Assembly (NCBI RefSeq): GCF_030503635.1
Contig: NZ_CP129965.1
Location: 496,001 to 560,000, forward strand
Source of the DNA: Corynebacterium sp. P3-F1
Lineage (GTDB): Bacteria > Actinomycetota > Actinomycetes > Mycobacteriales > Mycobacteriaceae
DNA length: 64,000 nucleotides
Direction: 5' to 3'
Below, in pieces: positions 1-9,758 of the stretch (the first letter of the stretch is position 1; each line of letters opens with the position of its first letter). The position numbers were made by a program, and so were the translations under genes. The notes beneath the pieces are model-generated. The model worked only from the letters and a program-made list of their open reading frames with translations. It searched no databases and was not told where the DNA came from.

Positions 1-84
1 ACCGTGATCAAATCCCACGCGCCTGGGCCGCCGCCGACCAACGTCACACTTCCGTTCATGGCCTACAAGTCTAGGGTGGTGCCC

Positions 85-1287
85 ATGCCGGAACCGAACC
101 TCGCCCACACTCTCGCCGACACGTTGCCGTCCATGGCGGTCGAGTCGCGCGGCGCAGACTTCCCCGACCCGCAGCTTCTCGTGCTCAACGAGGAACTCGC
201 AGCCGCGCTCGGCCTCGACTGCGGGTGGTTGCGGTCCGACGACGGTCTGCGCTGGCTCACCGGCGCATACGGCGGTCACGCGACGGCGTACGCAGGGCAC
301 CAGTTCGGCCAGTTCGTGCCGTTGCTTGGCGACGGCCGCGCCCTACTCCTCGGCGACCTTCCCTCCCCCGTCGGCCGAGTGGAGATTCAGCTGAAAGGAT
401 CTGGGCCCACGCCGTTTTCAAAACCGGGGTCGGACGGCCGCGGTGCGCTCGGGCCGATGCTGCGCGAGTACCTGGTCAGCGAGTTCATGCACGTTGCAGG
501 CGTGCCCACGACGCGGTCTTTGGCCGTGCTGACCACGGGCGAAACGGTGCTGCGCCAGCACGGGCCGGTGCCCGGCGGTGTGGTCGTGCGGGTTGCGCGC
601 AGCCACCTTCGTGTCGGGTCGGTGCAGTACGCGGCGACGCAGTCCGCGGACCTGGTAGGCGACGTGGTGGCCGCTGCCGGCTTTGACACACCCGAGGATT
701 TGCTCGCCGCAGTCATGGAACGCCAGCTGGACCTCGTGGCCCAGTGGATGCGCCTCGGCTTTGTCCACGGGGTGATGAACACTGACAACACCGCCCTGTC
801 CGGCGAGACCATCGACTACGGACCATGCGCGTTCACGGAGCGTTTCGTGGGCGACGCCTGCTACTCCTCCATCGACACCGGGCGGCGCTACGCGTTCGGC
901 AATCAGCCCGACATCATGGCATGGAACCTCACGCGTCTCGCCGAGGCCCTGCTGCCGGTGAGCAACGCCGACGCGATGCGGGAAGTCCTCGGCGACATCG
1001 AGCCCACCTGGCACCGCGCGCGGGCCAGGCACATTCCCGATCCCGAGGCGCTGGGAGAGGCCAGCGACATCACCACCTACAACCGCGAACACCACGGCGG
1101 ACCGGTTTTTATACCCCGCAACCAGATGCTCGAGTCCGCAATCGCCGCCGCCGAGCAGGACGGCAACCTGATGGCTTACCGCGAGCTCCTCGCTGCTGTC
1201 ACCGACCCCTACAACGCAAAAGCGGGCCCGGCCTGGATGGCCGAGCCCGAGGGGGAAGCCCCCTTCACCACGTTCTGCGGAACCTAG
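85..1287 (+). CDS. selO: SelO family protein adenylyltransferase
   Basis: SelO (YdiU/UPF0061) is a pseudokinase-fold enzyme that transfers AMP from ATP to Ser, Thr or Tyr of target proteins and is linked to redox stress. Family hallmarks are visible: YAGHQFGQFVPLLGDGRA near the N-terminus, IQLKGSGPTPFSKPGSDGRG (nucleotide-binding region), and HGVMNTDNTALSGETIDYGP, which contains the metal-binding Asn and Asp. The usual DYGPFGF reads DYGPCAF here. The C-terminus ends FCGT, keeping a Cys near the place where other members have a Cys or Sec. At about 400 residues it is shorter than the roughly 480 of the E. coli protein. The reading frame is open from base 4 (GTG); ATG at 85 is preferred because AGGGTGG precedes it and family homology begins there. 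ATG at 58 is an alternative. The family call is firm; the start is uncertain. Confidence 0.9.
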   Translation: MPEPNLAHTLADTLPSMAVESRGADFPDPQLLVLNEELAAALGLDCGWLRSDDGLRWLTGAYGGHATAYAGHQFGQFVPLLGDGRALLLGDLPSPVGRVEIQLKGSGPTPFSKPGSDGRGALGPMLREYLVSEFMHVAGVPTTRSLAVLTTGETVLRQHGPVPGGVVVRVARSHLRVGSVQYAATQSADLVGDVVAAAGFDTPEDLLAAVMERQLDLVAQWMRLGFVHGVMNTDNTALSGETIDYGPCAFTERFVGDACYSSIDTGRRYAFGNQPDIMAWNLTRLAEALLPVSNADAMREVLGDIEPTWHRARARHIPDPEALGEASDITTYNREHHGGPVFIPRNQMLESAIAAAEQDGNLMAYRELLAAVTDPYNAKAGPAWMAEPEGEAPFTTFCGT

Positions 1288-1336
1288 CGCCGCTCACGGC
1301 ACTCCGGTAACGGCGCGTCGCCCGCCGCGCGCTGAG

Positions 1337-2848
1337 CTAGTTATCCAGCTTCAGGACGCGCTGCGTGTACTCCCACTGCTGGTCGTACAGGTCACGGTGG
1401 CGCTTGAGGGACTTGCCGTACGTCGGGATCATGTCGTAAAGCTTCGGGCCCCACTCGATCATGCGCTCACCGAAGCAGCGCTCCAGCAGTTCGAGCATTG
1501 CGGCCGGTGCGATGGACGCGCCCGGGGAAGCACCGAGGATACCGGCGATCGAACCGTCCTGATCGTTGACCAACGCGGTGCCGAACTCCAGGGAGCCGAA
1601 GTGAGGCGGAGCAGCCGGCTTGATGATCTGGACGCGCTGGCCCGCAATGACAGCTTCCCAGTCGTTGTTCTCCGCGGACGGCATGTAGTCGCGCAGGTCG
1701 TCGACACGGCTGTCGAAGGACTTGAACACCTCCTCGACGAGGTATTTGACCAGTTCGAAGTTGGTGGCTGCGACACCCAGGTAAGACGGGATGTTGTCGG
1801 GGCGGATGGACTTGAACAAGTCCAAGTAGGAGCCTTCCTTCAGGAACTTCGGGGTCCAGCCGCCGAACGGGCCGAACAGCAGGGACTGCTTGCCGTCCAC
1901 GACGCGCAGGTCCAGGTGCGGAACAGACATCGGCGGAGCGCCGACCTTCGCCTTGCCGTAGACCTTCGCCTGGTGCTTTTCCACCAGTTCCGGATTGGTG
2001 GAGCGCAGCCACGCACCCGAGATGGGGAAGCCGGCGTAACCGCGGACCTCCGGCACGTTCGCGGAGCGAAGCAGGTCAAGGGCGTAACCGCCAGCGCCGA
2101 CAAAAACGAAGCGCGCACGGGTGACCTGGGTGTCACCGGTGTACAGGTTCTTCACCTTGACGTGCCAGAACTTGCCCTTCTTCTTCAGGCTCTTCACCTC
2201 GTGCCCGTAACGGATCTCGGTGCCGGCCTTCTTGGCGTGGTTGAAGAACTGATTGGACAACGCGCCGTAGTTGACGTCTGTGCCGGCATCGGTCCACGAA
2301 ATAGCGACGTGCTCCCGATCGAAGTCGCGGCCGGCGGCCATGAGAGGCAGCTTCTCCGCGAATTCGTCGCGGTCATCGGTAAACCTCATGTCCGGGAACA
2401 TGTAGTTGCCGCTCAGAGCCTCATAACGGCGCCGGAGGTAATCGATCTGGTCATCGCCCTGGGCGAAGGAGACGTGCGGGACCGGGTTGATGAACGCGGT
2501 CGGGTCCGTCAGCACGCCTTCCTCAATCTGCTGGGACCAGAACTGGCGGGACACCTGGAATTTCTCGTTGATGGTCTGCGCCTTGGAGACGTCGATGCGT
2601 CCGTTCTTCTCCGGCGTGTAGTTCAGCTCGCACAGTGCGGAGTGGCCGGTACCGGCGTTGTTCCAGGGGTAGGAGGATTCGAGAGCCGGCCCGTCCAGAC
2701 GCTCGTACACCAGCTGCGTCCATTCCGGCTCCAGCTGACGGATCATGGCGCCCAGCGTGGCGCTCATGATGCCAGCGCCGATCAGGAGGACGTCAACCTC
2801 GTCTCCGTTCCCTGTGCCCTTTGCTTGCTGCGAATACGGTGTTGACAC
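1337..2848 (-). CDS. mqo: malate:quinone oxidoreductase
   Basis: Membrane-associated FAD enzyme oxidising malate to oxaloacetate with electrons passed to menaquinone; in corynebacteria it is the main malate oxidiser of the citric acid cycle. The N-terminus has the dinucleotide-binding motif VLLIGAGIMSATLGAM, followed by family signatures ERLDGPALESS, PWNNAGTGHSALCELNYTP, FVFVGAGGYALDLLRSA and GASPGASIAPAAMLELLERCF. Its length, about 503 residues, is normal for the family. GTG at 2848 is preferred because AAGAGG lies 9 bases upstream; TTG at 2854 is possible but too close to that site. It is convergent with selO, with about 50 bases between the stops, and appears monocistronic. Confidence 0.97.
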   Translation of the reverse strand: MSTPYSQQAKGTGNGDEVDVLLIGAGIMSATLGAMIRQLEPEWTQLVYERLDGPALESSYPWNNAGTGHSALCELNYTPEKNGRIDVSKAQTINEKFQVSRQFWSQQIEEGVLTDPTAFINPVPHVSFAQGDDQIDYLRRRYEALSGNYMFPDMRFTDDRDEFAEKLPLMAAGRDFDREHVAISWTDAGTDVNYGALSNQFFNHAKKAGTEIRYGHEVKSLKKKGKFWHVKVKNLYTGDTQVTRARFVFVGAGGYALDLLRSANVPEVRGYAGFPISGAWLRSTNPELVEKHQAKVYGKAKVGAPPMSVPHLDLRVVDGKQSLLFGPFGGWTPKFLKEGSYLDLFKSIRPDNIPSYLGVAATNFELVKYLVEEVFKSFDSRVDDLRDYMPSAENNDWEAVIAGQRVQIIKPAAPPHFGSLEFGTALVNDQDGSIAGILGASPGASIAPAAMLELLERCFGERMIEWGPKLYDMIPTYGKSLKRHRDLYDQQWEYTQRVLKLDN

Positions 2849-3034
2849 TTTCAATGACCTCTTCGATCCGGTTATCGGGTGATGCTGATGAAGCTTACTC
2901 TAATCGTTCCACTCCATTTCCAGTTCACAATAAACACCCTTTAGCACCCCCAATAACCACACAGTAAGGTCGAGCTGGACCCAACACTGGTGGGCAGCCC
3001 CCACCCCCACGCTGGCGGACCTAAGATGAGGTCC

Positions 3035-4093
3035 ATGAATTCCGACGTTTCCAAGGACACCGAAAACGCCCGTACTCCCCTTCCCATTGACGAGCTGAGC
3101 TGGACTGCCGACGAACTCGGCGAGGGTTACCAGAAGGCCACGATTCCCCTCGGACCGGACCCGGAGGGAGAAGGCGAGAACATCGCGGTCCTCGTCAAGG
3201 CGGGCGACGATGCCGCGACCGGAAAACCGGCGCTTTTGTGGGTGCACGGTATGTCGGACTATTTCTTCCAGACGCACGTTGCCGAGCACTTCACCGCCAA
3301 GGACTACCCGTTTTACGCAGTCGACCTACACAAGTGCGGCCGCGCCCACCGCGAAGGCCAGCGCTGGCACCACACCAACGACATGGCCACCTATTTCGAC
3401 GAACTGACCAAGGTGACCAACCTCATCGCAGAGAAACACGGCGCGGTCATCCCCCTGGCACACTCCACTGGTGGTCTCATCGTCCCGCTCTGGTTGGACC
3501 ACGTCCGCCGGAACGACCCCGAGACCCACAGCCACGTCGCCGGGATAGTTCTCAACAGCCCGTGGGTAGACATGCAGGTGCCGGAATGGCAGGTGAAGGT
3601 ATTACGGCCCGTCGTCAAGCTTGGTGCGAAACTTGCGCCGAACCTGAAGTTGCCCATTTCGGGCGAGTCGACATACGGCGAGTCCATTTATAAAGGCCTC
3701 CACGGACACTGGGACTTCGACACCGAGAAAAAGCGGCTCGGCGGCCATGATAAGTACATCGGCTGGCTCAACGCCGTCCTCCAGGGCCAAGAGACGCTCC
3801 ACAGCGACGACACCGACGCCGCCGTGCCCACTCTCACTCTGTGCTCCACGCACTCATACCTGGGAAAGCCCTACTCGCCCGCCGCGGACACAGCAGACAC
3901 CGTCCTCGACGTGGAACAAATCCAGCACTGGGCGCCGCAGCTCACCACCGCGGGGCATGTCACCCGCCCGATCCCCGGCGCGCTGCACGACGTGTTCCTC
4001 TCCCAGCCGCACGCCCGCTACCTCGCCTTCAACGCCGCCGACGAGTGGCTGAACTCGCTCGATCCCGCCAAAGCGACCGACGCAGAAAGCTAG
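3035..4093 (+). CDS. alpha/beta hydrolase (serine aminopeptidase/lysophospholipase-like)
   Basis: Cytoplasmic-looking alpha/beta hydrolase of the Hydrolase_4 (S33/monoglyceride lipase-like) group, substrate unknown. Visible: the oxyanion-region strand LLWVHGMSDYF, the nucleophile elbow AHSTGG (GxSxG-like, with His-Ser-Thr-Gly-Gly), and a late HDVFLS segment that probably carries the catalytic His (GALHDVFLSQ). No signal peptide or membrane segment is seen. The ATG at 3035 is preceded by GATGAGG; an in-frame ATG (3026) and GTG (2990) lie upstream. The gene ends 5 bases before mtr, so the two are probably cotranscribed. The link to mycothiol metabolism is only contextual. Confidence 0.85.
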   Translation: MNSDVSKDTENARTPLPIDELSWTADELGEGYQKATIPLGPDPEGEGENIAVLVKAGDDAATGKPALLWVHGMSDYFFQTHVAEHFTAKDYPFYAVDLHKCGRAHREGQRWHHTNDMATYFDELTKVTNLIAEKHGAVIPLAHSTGGLIVPLWLDHVRRNDPETHSHVAGIVLNSPWVDMQVPEWQVKVLRPVVKLGAKLAPNLKLPISGESTYGESIYKGLHGHWDFDTEKKRLGGHDKYIGWLNAVLQGQETLHSDDTDAAVPTLTLCSTHSYLGKPYSPAADTADTVLDVEQIQHWAPQLTTAGHVTRPIPGALHDVFLSQPHARYLAFNAADEWLNSLDPAKATDAES

Positions 4094-4098
4094 GAACA

Positions 4099-5511
4099 AT
4101 GCACTTCGACTACATCATCATCGGTTCCGGCTCCGGCAATTCTTTCCCCACCCCGGATTTCGACAACGCCAGCATCGCCATCATCGAAGAAGGCCCCCGC
4201 TTCGGCGGCACATGCCTCAATTCTGGCTGCATCCCTACCAAGATGTACGTGGTCGCGGCAGATACAGCGCACACCGCCGCAAATTCCGAGCGCCTCGGCA
4301 TCCACACCACCTTCGACGGCGCCGACTGGCCCGCCATCGTTGACCGGGTCTTCGAGCACCGCGTCGACATCATCGCACGCGGCGGCGAGGAGTACCGGCG
4401 CGGCGACGAGTGCCCCAACATCACGCTTTTCGACGGCCACGCCCAGTTCACCGGCCCCAAAACCCTTTCCACGACTCTGAACGGCACGGAGGTGGAAATC
4501 ACCGGCGACACCATAATCATCGCCGCCGGGTCCCGCCCCTTCATCCCGCCGGTCATCGCCGACTCCGGCGTGCCGTACCTCACCAACGAAGACGTCATGC
4601 GCCTGCCTGAGCAGCCCGAATCCATCACGATTCTCGGCGGCGGTTTCATCGCAATGGAGTTCGCCCACGTATTCCAGTCACTGGGCACCCACGTACGCAT
4701 CGTCAACCGCTCCCCGCTCATGCGCCATCTCGACGCCGACATCCACGGCCGCTTCAACGCACTCGTCGCACCCCGCTACGAAACGCACATCGGGCGCACG
4801 GTTTCCAGCGCATCCCACGACGACCACAGCGTTAGCCTCACGCTTGACGACGGTTCCACCGTCACCTCCTCCGCCCTCCTCGTCGCCACCGGACGTGTCC
4901 CCAACGGCGACCGCATGAACTTGTCCGCCGCCGGGGTAGACAAGCACGACAATGGCCGCATCGTCGTCGACGACTACGGCCGCACCACCGCCGACGGAAT
5001 CTGGGCTCTCGGCGACGTGTCCTCCCCCTTCATGCTCAAACACGTCGCCAATGCGGAGCTGCGTGCTGTCCGCCACAACGTCCTCCAGGTGGCCTCCGGT
5101 GACGCCTCCAGCGAAACAGCCCTGGTACCCATGCCCCATGAACACGTTCCCTCCGCCGTGTTCACGTACCCGCAGCTCGCTACCGTCGGCTTGACCGAGA
5201 AGCAAGCTCGCGATGCCGGCTTCGATGTCACCACTAAAATCCAGAACTACGGCGATGTCGCCTACGGTTGGGCGCTGGAGGATCAGGGCAGCGTCGTGAA
5301 GCTCGTCGCCGACAAGCAGACCGCCAAGTTGCTCGGTGCGCACTACATGGGCCCGCAGGCTTCGACTCTTATTCAGCAGATGATCACCGTGTTAGCCTTT
5401 GATCTCGACCTCCGCGATGTCGCTCGACGTCAGTACTGGACGCACCCCGCTCTCGCCGAGGTCACCGAGAATGCCATCCTCGGCCTCGATCTTGACTTCC
5501 CGGAGGCCTAG
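4099..5511 (+). CDS. mtr: mycothione reductase
   Basis: NADPH-dependent flavoenzyme that reduces mycothione (oxidised mycothiol disulfide) to mycothiol, the low-molecular-weight thiol of actinobacteria. The protein has 470 residues and starts with the FAD motif IIIGSGSGN, followed by the redox-active disulfide GGTCLNSGCIPTK, an NADPH-binding ILGGGFIAMEFAHVF, the second FAD contact GIWALGDVSSPFMLKHVANAE, and the C-terminal HPALAEVTENA with the catalytic His-Glu pair. GSGSGN followed by PTPDF, in place of the usual lipoamide dehydrogenase-like sequence, fits mycothione rather than glutathione or dihydrolipoamide reductases. The ATG at 4099 follows the hydrolase stop directly, with AGGA upstream, so translation is probably coupled. 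Confidence 0.93.
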   Translation: MHFDYIIIGSGSGNSFPTPDFDNASIAIIEEGPRFGGTCLNSGCIPTKMYVVAADTAHTAANSERLGIHTTFDGADWPAIVDRVFEHRVDIIARGGEEYRRGDECPNITLFDGHAQFTGPKTLSTTLNGTEVEITGDTIIIAAGSRPFIPPVIADSGVPYLTNEDVMRLPEQPESITILGGGFIAMEFAHVFQSLGTHVRIVNRSPLMRHLDADIHGRFNALVAPRYETHIGRTVSSASHDDHSVSLTLDDGSTVTSSALLVATGRVPNGDRMNLSAAGVDKHDNGRIVVDDYGRTTADGIWALGDVSSPFMLKHVANAELRAVRHNVLQVASGDASSETALVPMPHEHVPSAVFTYPQLATVGLTEKQARDAGFDVTTKIQNYGDVAYGWALEDQGSVVKLVADKQTAKLLGAHYMGPQASTLIQQMITVLAFDLDLRDVARRQYWTHPALAEVTENAILGLDLDFPEA

Positions 5512-5522
5512 ATTCTCACTGC

Positions 5523-5562
5523 TCAACCCGACAGCTCTATCTGAGCGGTCAACCCGACAGCT
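5523..5562. repeat. 14-bp direct repeat TCAACCCGACAGCT
   Basis: Two exact copies, at 5523-5536 and 5549-5562, lie between mtr and the DUF222/HNH gene with 12 bases between them. The spacing of 26 bases start to start is about 2.5 helical turns, so a paired operator is possible, but nothing identifies a regulator. Confidence 0.6.
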
Positions 5563-5654
5563 GAACTTCGACTGCTCAGCACGAATTTGCGGCGATGTCT
5601 ACTTCAGTAGACGAGCACTTTCCGTGCTCCCAGAAGCTGTTTAGCGTTTGAGGC

Positions 5655-6806
5655 ATGAACAGTTTCACCGCAATGCTCGGGTCGTTGAAGGACCCGCTCG
5701 AGTTCTTGGAGCATTTCGATGCCCAGGAGGCACTCGACGCGGGCTTTGACTCTTCGACGGTGAGGAAATGGGGCACGATCCACGAGGTGTATTTTAAAAG
5801 GACGAAATGGTCTCGACAGCAGGCCTTTGCGGTGTCCGCCGCTCGCGAGGGCCAGTTCGCCTCGGACCAGCTCTACCTGATTGAGTCGCGCATCAAGCAC
5901 ATCTCCGACGAGGGCGAGAAATGGCGGCTGCGTTTGCGGTTACTGAGCATCCGCGGGCGCCACGCCGCCTTGAAGCGGAAAGCCTCCGAAATCGTTCCCG
6001 AGAAGGAGAAGCCAACGCCGACAAAGACCGTTGGTTTCGGAAAATCGCGCGAGGGCATGCGCCCGTTGCACGCTATAGGGCCCGAAGAGGACATGGCCGC
6101 CCTTGAATTTGCGCTACGCAAACACGTCACGTCCGATGCGCCCGTAGGACCTCAGATGCTCGAGGCGCTGATGGGCATGCTAGGTCTGCGTCCGCGGGAT
6201 GTCGGCGGGGATAGCTCCCCGGCCGAGTCCTCGCTTGATTCCCCGTCAGTACCTCGCGCGGTACCGTCGGCGCCGCGTCCGCTTGTGCTGATTCCGCTGC
6301 CGGAGTACGTGAAGATCATTCGGGGCAGCGGCGACGAGACGGTCCTCGGGCTCACCGACGGCACGACTATGACAGGGGCCGATTACCTGGCCAGGTACCA
6401 TGGTGCCGAACTTGAGGTGGCGACCTTCCACCCGAAGGAGGGCGCCGTGAACCTGTACCGCGCACAGCGCTTGGCCAATCAAAAGCAGCGGGACCTCGCG
6501 CGAGCAAGCTTATCGACCTGCCCCGTCCCCGACTGCCGCCATGCCACCGACAACTGCGAGATCCACCACATTGACGCGTGGTCGCGCGGCGGAATGACCA
6601 ACATGGCTAATTTGGTGCCGCTGTGTCGGTATCACAACCGCACCAATGACGACGATCCCGGGCGCAGGCGCCGCGGCAGCATCGTGAATATCAAGGGCAG
6701 ACCAACGTGGGTATCCCCGCGGGGATACCCGGTGGTCAATGGTGTCCACCCGTTCGGCGCGATGAACTTATTATTCGGGGTTAGCGCTGGGAGTCCGGGA
6801 TCGTGA
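5655..6806 (+). CDS. DUF222 / HNH endonuclease domain protein (13E12-like)
   Basis: A 383-residue protein of the actinobacterial DUF222 plus HNH type (related to the mycobacterial 13E12 repeat proteins). These are usually present in several copies per genome and their biological role is unknown. The N-terminal two thirds are helical, charged DUF222-like sequence. The C-terminus has a zinc/HNH module: [20 protein letters not shown], then [20 protein letters not shown], which supplies the paired Cys and the catalytic His-His-Asn/His. The ATG follows TGAGG. The 3' end overlaps the convergent map gene by 26 bases. One copy of the GCTTATCGAC word lies inside it. Nuclease activity is inferred from the motif only. 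Confidence 0.85.
   Translation: MNSFTAMLGSLKDPLEFLEHFDAQEALDAGFDSSTVRKWGTIHEVYFKRTKWSRQQAFAVSAAREGQFASDQLYLIESRIKHISDEGEKWRLRLRLLSIRGRHAALKRKASEIVPEKEKPTPTKTVGFGKSREGMRPLHAIGPEEDMAALEFALRKHVTSDAPVGPQMLEALMGMLGLRPRDVGGDSSPAESSLDSPSVPRAVPSAPRPLVLIPLPEYVKIIRGSGDETVLGLTDGTTMTGADYLARYHGAELEVATFHPKEGAVNLYRAQRLANQKQRDLARASLSTCPVPDCRHATDNCEIHHIDAWSRGGMTNMANLVPLCRYHNRTNDDDPGRRRRGSIVNIKGRPTWVSPRGYPVVNGVHPFGAMNLLFGVSAGSPGS
6508..6517 (+). repeat. GCTTATCGAC word, site 1 (in DUF222/HNH gene)
   Basis: Exact copy of the recurrent ten-base word. It is the only copy not followed by G. Read in the gene's frame it contributes to SLST. Confidence 0.8.
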
Positions 6807-7653
6807 GAATCTCGTTGCCGTCTTCGGTGATGACGATGGTGTGCTCGAACTGTGCGGTGTATTCACCGTCTCGGTTCTGAACGGTCCAGCCGTCGTCCCA
6901 GATGTCGTAGTCGAGGGACCCGATGTTGATCATGGGCTCGATGGTGAGCGTCATGCCGGGCTCGAGGATGTCTGTGTAGGCGTCGGAGTCGTAGTGCAGA
7001 ACAACGAGGCCGTTGTGGAATGTCGGGCCGACTCCGTGCCCGGTGAAGTCGGTGACGACGTTGTAGCCGAAGCGCTTAGCGTACGACTCGATCACGCGGC
7101 CGATGACGTTGATTTGGCGGCCGGGTTTAGCGGCGCGGATACCGCGCATGGTGGCTTCCTTGGTGCGTTCCACCAGAAGGCGATTCTCCTCGGCCACGTC
7201 GCCGGCAAGGAACGTGGCGTTGGTATCGCCGTGAACTCCGCCCTTGTATGCGGTGACATCGATGTTGCAGATGTCTCCGTCTTGGATCACGGTCGTATCA
7301 GGGATTCCGTGGCAGACAATCTCGTTGAGCGACACGCAGCACGACTTGGTGTAGCCACGGTAACCGAGAGTCGACGGGTACGCCCCGTGGTCGATCATGT
7401 ACTCGTGAGCGATGCGGTCGATCTCGTCGGTGGTCACACCGGGCGCGACAGCAGCTCCGGCGAGCTCCAGCGCGTTGGCGGCGATCCGGGACGCTTCCCT
7501 CATCTTCTCGATGGTTTCCGGCGTCTGAATCAGCGGCTCGCCAATATTTTCCTGTACATCGTCTTTCCAGGCGTACTCCGGGCGCTCAATGTTCTTGGGA
7601 ACCGTACGAACCGGGGTGGGTTTACCGGGGGTCAGTTTTCCACGAGTATTCAT
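6781..7653 (-). CDS. map: methionine aminopeptidase, type I
   Basis: Removes the initiator Met from nascent proteins; a two-metal cytosolic enzyme. The metal ligands can be followed in order: Asp in [21 protein letters not shown] (both Asp residues), His in [14 protein letters not shown], Glu in TIEPMINIG and Glu in AQFEHTIVI. At 290 residues it matches the longer MapB-type enzyme of actinobacteria, with the N-terminal LTPGKPTP extension of that group. ATG at 7653 aligns with MapB starts; ATG at 7662, with GGGGA upstream, is an alternative. It follows pbp in the same direction as part of the ispG-pbp-map arrangement. Confidence 0.95.
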   Translation of the reverse strand: MNTRGKLTPGKPTPVRTVPKNIERPEYAWKDDVQENIGEPLIQTPETIEKMREASRIAANALELAGAAVAPGVTTDEIDRIAHEYMIDHGAYPSTLGYRGYTKSCCVSLNEIVCHGIPDTTVIQDGDICNIDVTAYKGGVHGDTNATFLAGDVAEENRLLVERTKEATMRGIRAAKPGRQINVIGRVIESYAKRFGYNVVTDFTGHGVGPTFHNGLVVLHYDSDAYTDILEPGMTLTIEPMINIGSLDYDIWDDGWTVQNRDGEYTAQFEHTIVITEDGNEILTIPDSQR

Positions 7654-7863
7654 GCGTTCCATGCTAGTCCCCGGCCAGTTCCCGTCTGTGGACCACCGAC
7701 TCAGACTCCGGGCGCCGTCTGCTCGCCAGCACCGTCTGCCGGCAGACACCATCCGATCCCGAGAAAACACACGCCCTGCCTCACGCCGCCATTTCCCGCT
7801 GCACCCACACCTGTGCTGTCGCCGGTTGTACGGCTACGACTTCGACTCCGGCTGCGGCTGCGT

Positions 7864-9696
7864 CTATCTCTGCGGCTGCGGCGTAGCTGTTTCGTCGATA
7901 TTGCGCAGCATTGCGTCGGTCACAGCAACCGCTGCCTCAGACCCGCCGCCGAGGACGATCAGGGTAGCGAAGGCGATGTCGTCGTCACGGTAACCGGTGA
8001 ACCACGAGTGTGACCCACCGTTGATTTCGGCCTCACCGGTCTTGCCGCGGATGTCGCCGCCGGCGCTCATCCCTGAGGCAGTTCCGCCCGGGCTGGTGAC
8101 GGCCTTCATCATGGCCTGCAGCTCTCCGATCGCACGCGGATCAGGCGACGCGACCTTCTCGCTGGGCGCGGTGTCGCGCCCAGTGATGAGATACGGAAGC
8201 GGAGTAGATCCGTGGGCGGCGGTGGCGGATACAAGGGCCATGCCGAAAGGAGATGCGAGGTCGAGGCCTTGTCCGTAGCCGGCTTCGGTACGGTCGAGGG
8301 GCTCTTCGCCGTCCGGAATGGTGCCGGTGAGCGAGTCGAGGCCCGCGATGTCGTAGTCGAGCCCCAAGCCGAACTGCTTGCCCACGGACTTGAGCTCACC
8401 CGGCGCCAATTTCGTGGAAATGTCAGCGAACGTGGTATTGCACGAACGCGCGAACGCGGTCTGCAGCGGCACGCTGCCCAGCCCGAAACCGGCGTAGTTG
8501 GTAACCGTGCGTCCATAGATATCCATCGTTCCGGGGCAGGGAACAATCGAGTCGGGGGTGAGCTGCTGCTTGTCCAGACCGGCATACGAGGTGAGGATCT
8601 TGAACGTCGAGCCCGGCGGGTACTGCCCCATCATCGCGGTGTTGCCGTCTTCGTCCGCCGCCTTGGTTTGGGCGACAGCGAGAATCTCCCCCGACGACGG
8701 CCGGATAGCCACGATCATGGCTTTCTGCCCGCTGATGGGTTCAAGAGCTTTTTCAGCGGCTGTCTGCACCTTGTGGGACAAGCTGACGGTGATGGACGGG
8801 GACGGTGTTGCGTCGTGAAGCTCGATGTCTTCGAGCTCGTTGCCGTTCTCGTTGACAATCGCGACTTTCCAGCCTGCGTCGCCTTCGAGGTCGCCCCGGA
8901 CTTCCTCGCCGATGCGCGCCATGATGTCGGGGGCGAAACTGGGGTCGTCGGCCACCATGGCGGCCTCTTCGTTGAGGCGCACGCCTTTCAGCCCGCCGAC
9001 CGCGCCCTCGACAGCTTCGCGCGAAGTCAACGGAACCATCGCGACCGAGTAGACGCCCTTCGCTTCGCTCAGCTGCTTTTCGACATCCCCCGCATCCCGT
9101 GTCGGCACCGCCGGGTCCTGCTCGTGAGCAGCGGAAAGCGCGTTCGAAATCGCGGCGGCGGTTTTGGCTTTATCGCCTACGACGCTGGTGTCCACGAGCA
9201 GCCGGTATGCCACGCCCGGGCTGAGCAGCGCGACGCCATCTGACGAGACGACGCTCGCCTGTTCCGCCGGCACAGGCCGGAGCTCTAGATGCTGGTTTGC
9301 ACCCAACCGGGGATGCAGGATCGACGGCTGCCACCGCACTGTCCAGTCGTCGTTCTGCTGAGTGAGAGTCATCGAAGCGTCGTAACGCACGTGCCGGTCA
9401 CGCGGCAGCACCCAGTCGAGGGTGTAATGCGCCGTGGCGAGGTTCTCCTGCTGGTCGACGTTATTCAGCGTCGCGGTCACGCCCTCCGCTTGCAATCCAC
9501 CGACGGAGGAGGTGAGGGAGGTGGAGGCTTTCTCGGGGGCGTCGACAAGCTGCGCCATCCGTTCGTAATCGAAGCTTTCCAACGCCTCGAGGAAGGAGTT
9601 GGCGACCGGTTCCGCAGGGTTCGGCTTCGGTGTGCAGGCGACGGCACCTAACGCAATGGTCAGGACCGCGAGCAGCGCCGAAAGCCGAGTTTTCAT
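7864..9696 (-). CDS. lipoprotein penicillin-binding protein (class B transpeptidase with NTF2-like domain)
   Basis: Peptidoglycan D,D-transpeptidase anchored outside the membrane, homologous to mycobacterial PbpLipo (Rv2864c). The signal sequence ends in the lipobox AVAC with Cys at residue 21. Residues about 25-130 form the MecA-type NTF2-like domain, residues about 150-300 the dimerisation domain, and the rest the transpeptidase. The active-site motifs are complete: STFK (Ser363, Lys366), SCN (418-420) and KTGEAE (from Lys552). At 610 residues its length is normal. No ribosome-binding site precedes the ATG, and the ispG terminator ends only a few bases upstream, so a leaderless transcript starting near the ATG is plausible. 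Confidence 0.93.
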   Translation of the reverse strand: MKTRLSALLAVLTIALGAVACTPKPNPAEPVANSFLEALESFDYERMAQLVDAPEKASTSLTSSVGGLQAEGVTATLNNVDQQENLATAHYTLDWVLPRDRHVRYDASMTLTQQNDDWTVRWQPSILHPRLGANQHLELRPVPAEQASVVSSDGVALLSPGVAYRLLVDTSVVGDKAKTAAAISNALSAAHEQDPAVPTRDAGDVEKQLSEAKGVYSVAMVPLTSREAVEGAVGGLKGVRLNEEAAMVADDPSFAPDIMARIGEEVRGDLEGDAGWKVAIVNENGNELEDIELHDATPSPSITVSLSHKVQTAAEKALEPISGQKAMIVAIRPSSGEILAVAQTKAADEDGNTAMMGQYPPGSTFKILTSYAGLDKQQLTPDSIVPCPGTMDIYGRTVTNYAGFGLGSVPLQTAFARSCNTTFADISTKLAPGELKSVGKQFGLGLDYDIAGLDSLTGTIPDGEEPLDRTEAGYGQGLDLASPFGMALVSATAAHGSTPLPYLITGRDTAPSEKVASPDPRAIGELQAMMKAVTSPGGTASGMSAGGDIRGKTGEAEINGGSHSWFTGYRDDDIAFATLIVLGGGSEAAVAVTDAMLRNIDETATPQPQR

Positions 9697-9702
9697 GGGC
9701 GT

Positions 9703-9737
9703 AAAAGTAGCAGCGCCGGGATGTGACCCGACGCTGC
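9703..9737 (-). terminator. intrinsic terminator downstream of ispG
   Basis: An 11-bp stem (arms 9710-9720 and 9727-9737, one G-U pair, 6-base loop) is followed on the minus strand by TACTTTT. It sits between the ispG stop and the pbp start codon, so pbp probably needs its own promoter. Confidence 0.7.
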
Positions 9738-9758
9738 CACACGAAGAAGGCGCGAGTT

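Noticed and set aside
1397..2845. Long open frame (482 codons) antisense to mqo
   Set aside because: Mirror of GC-rich coding sequence: the complementary frame of a well-supported gene, with no family signatures.
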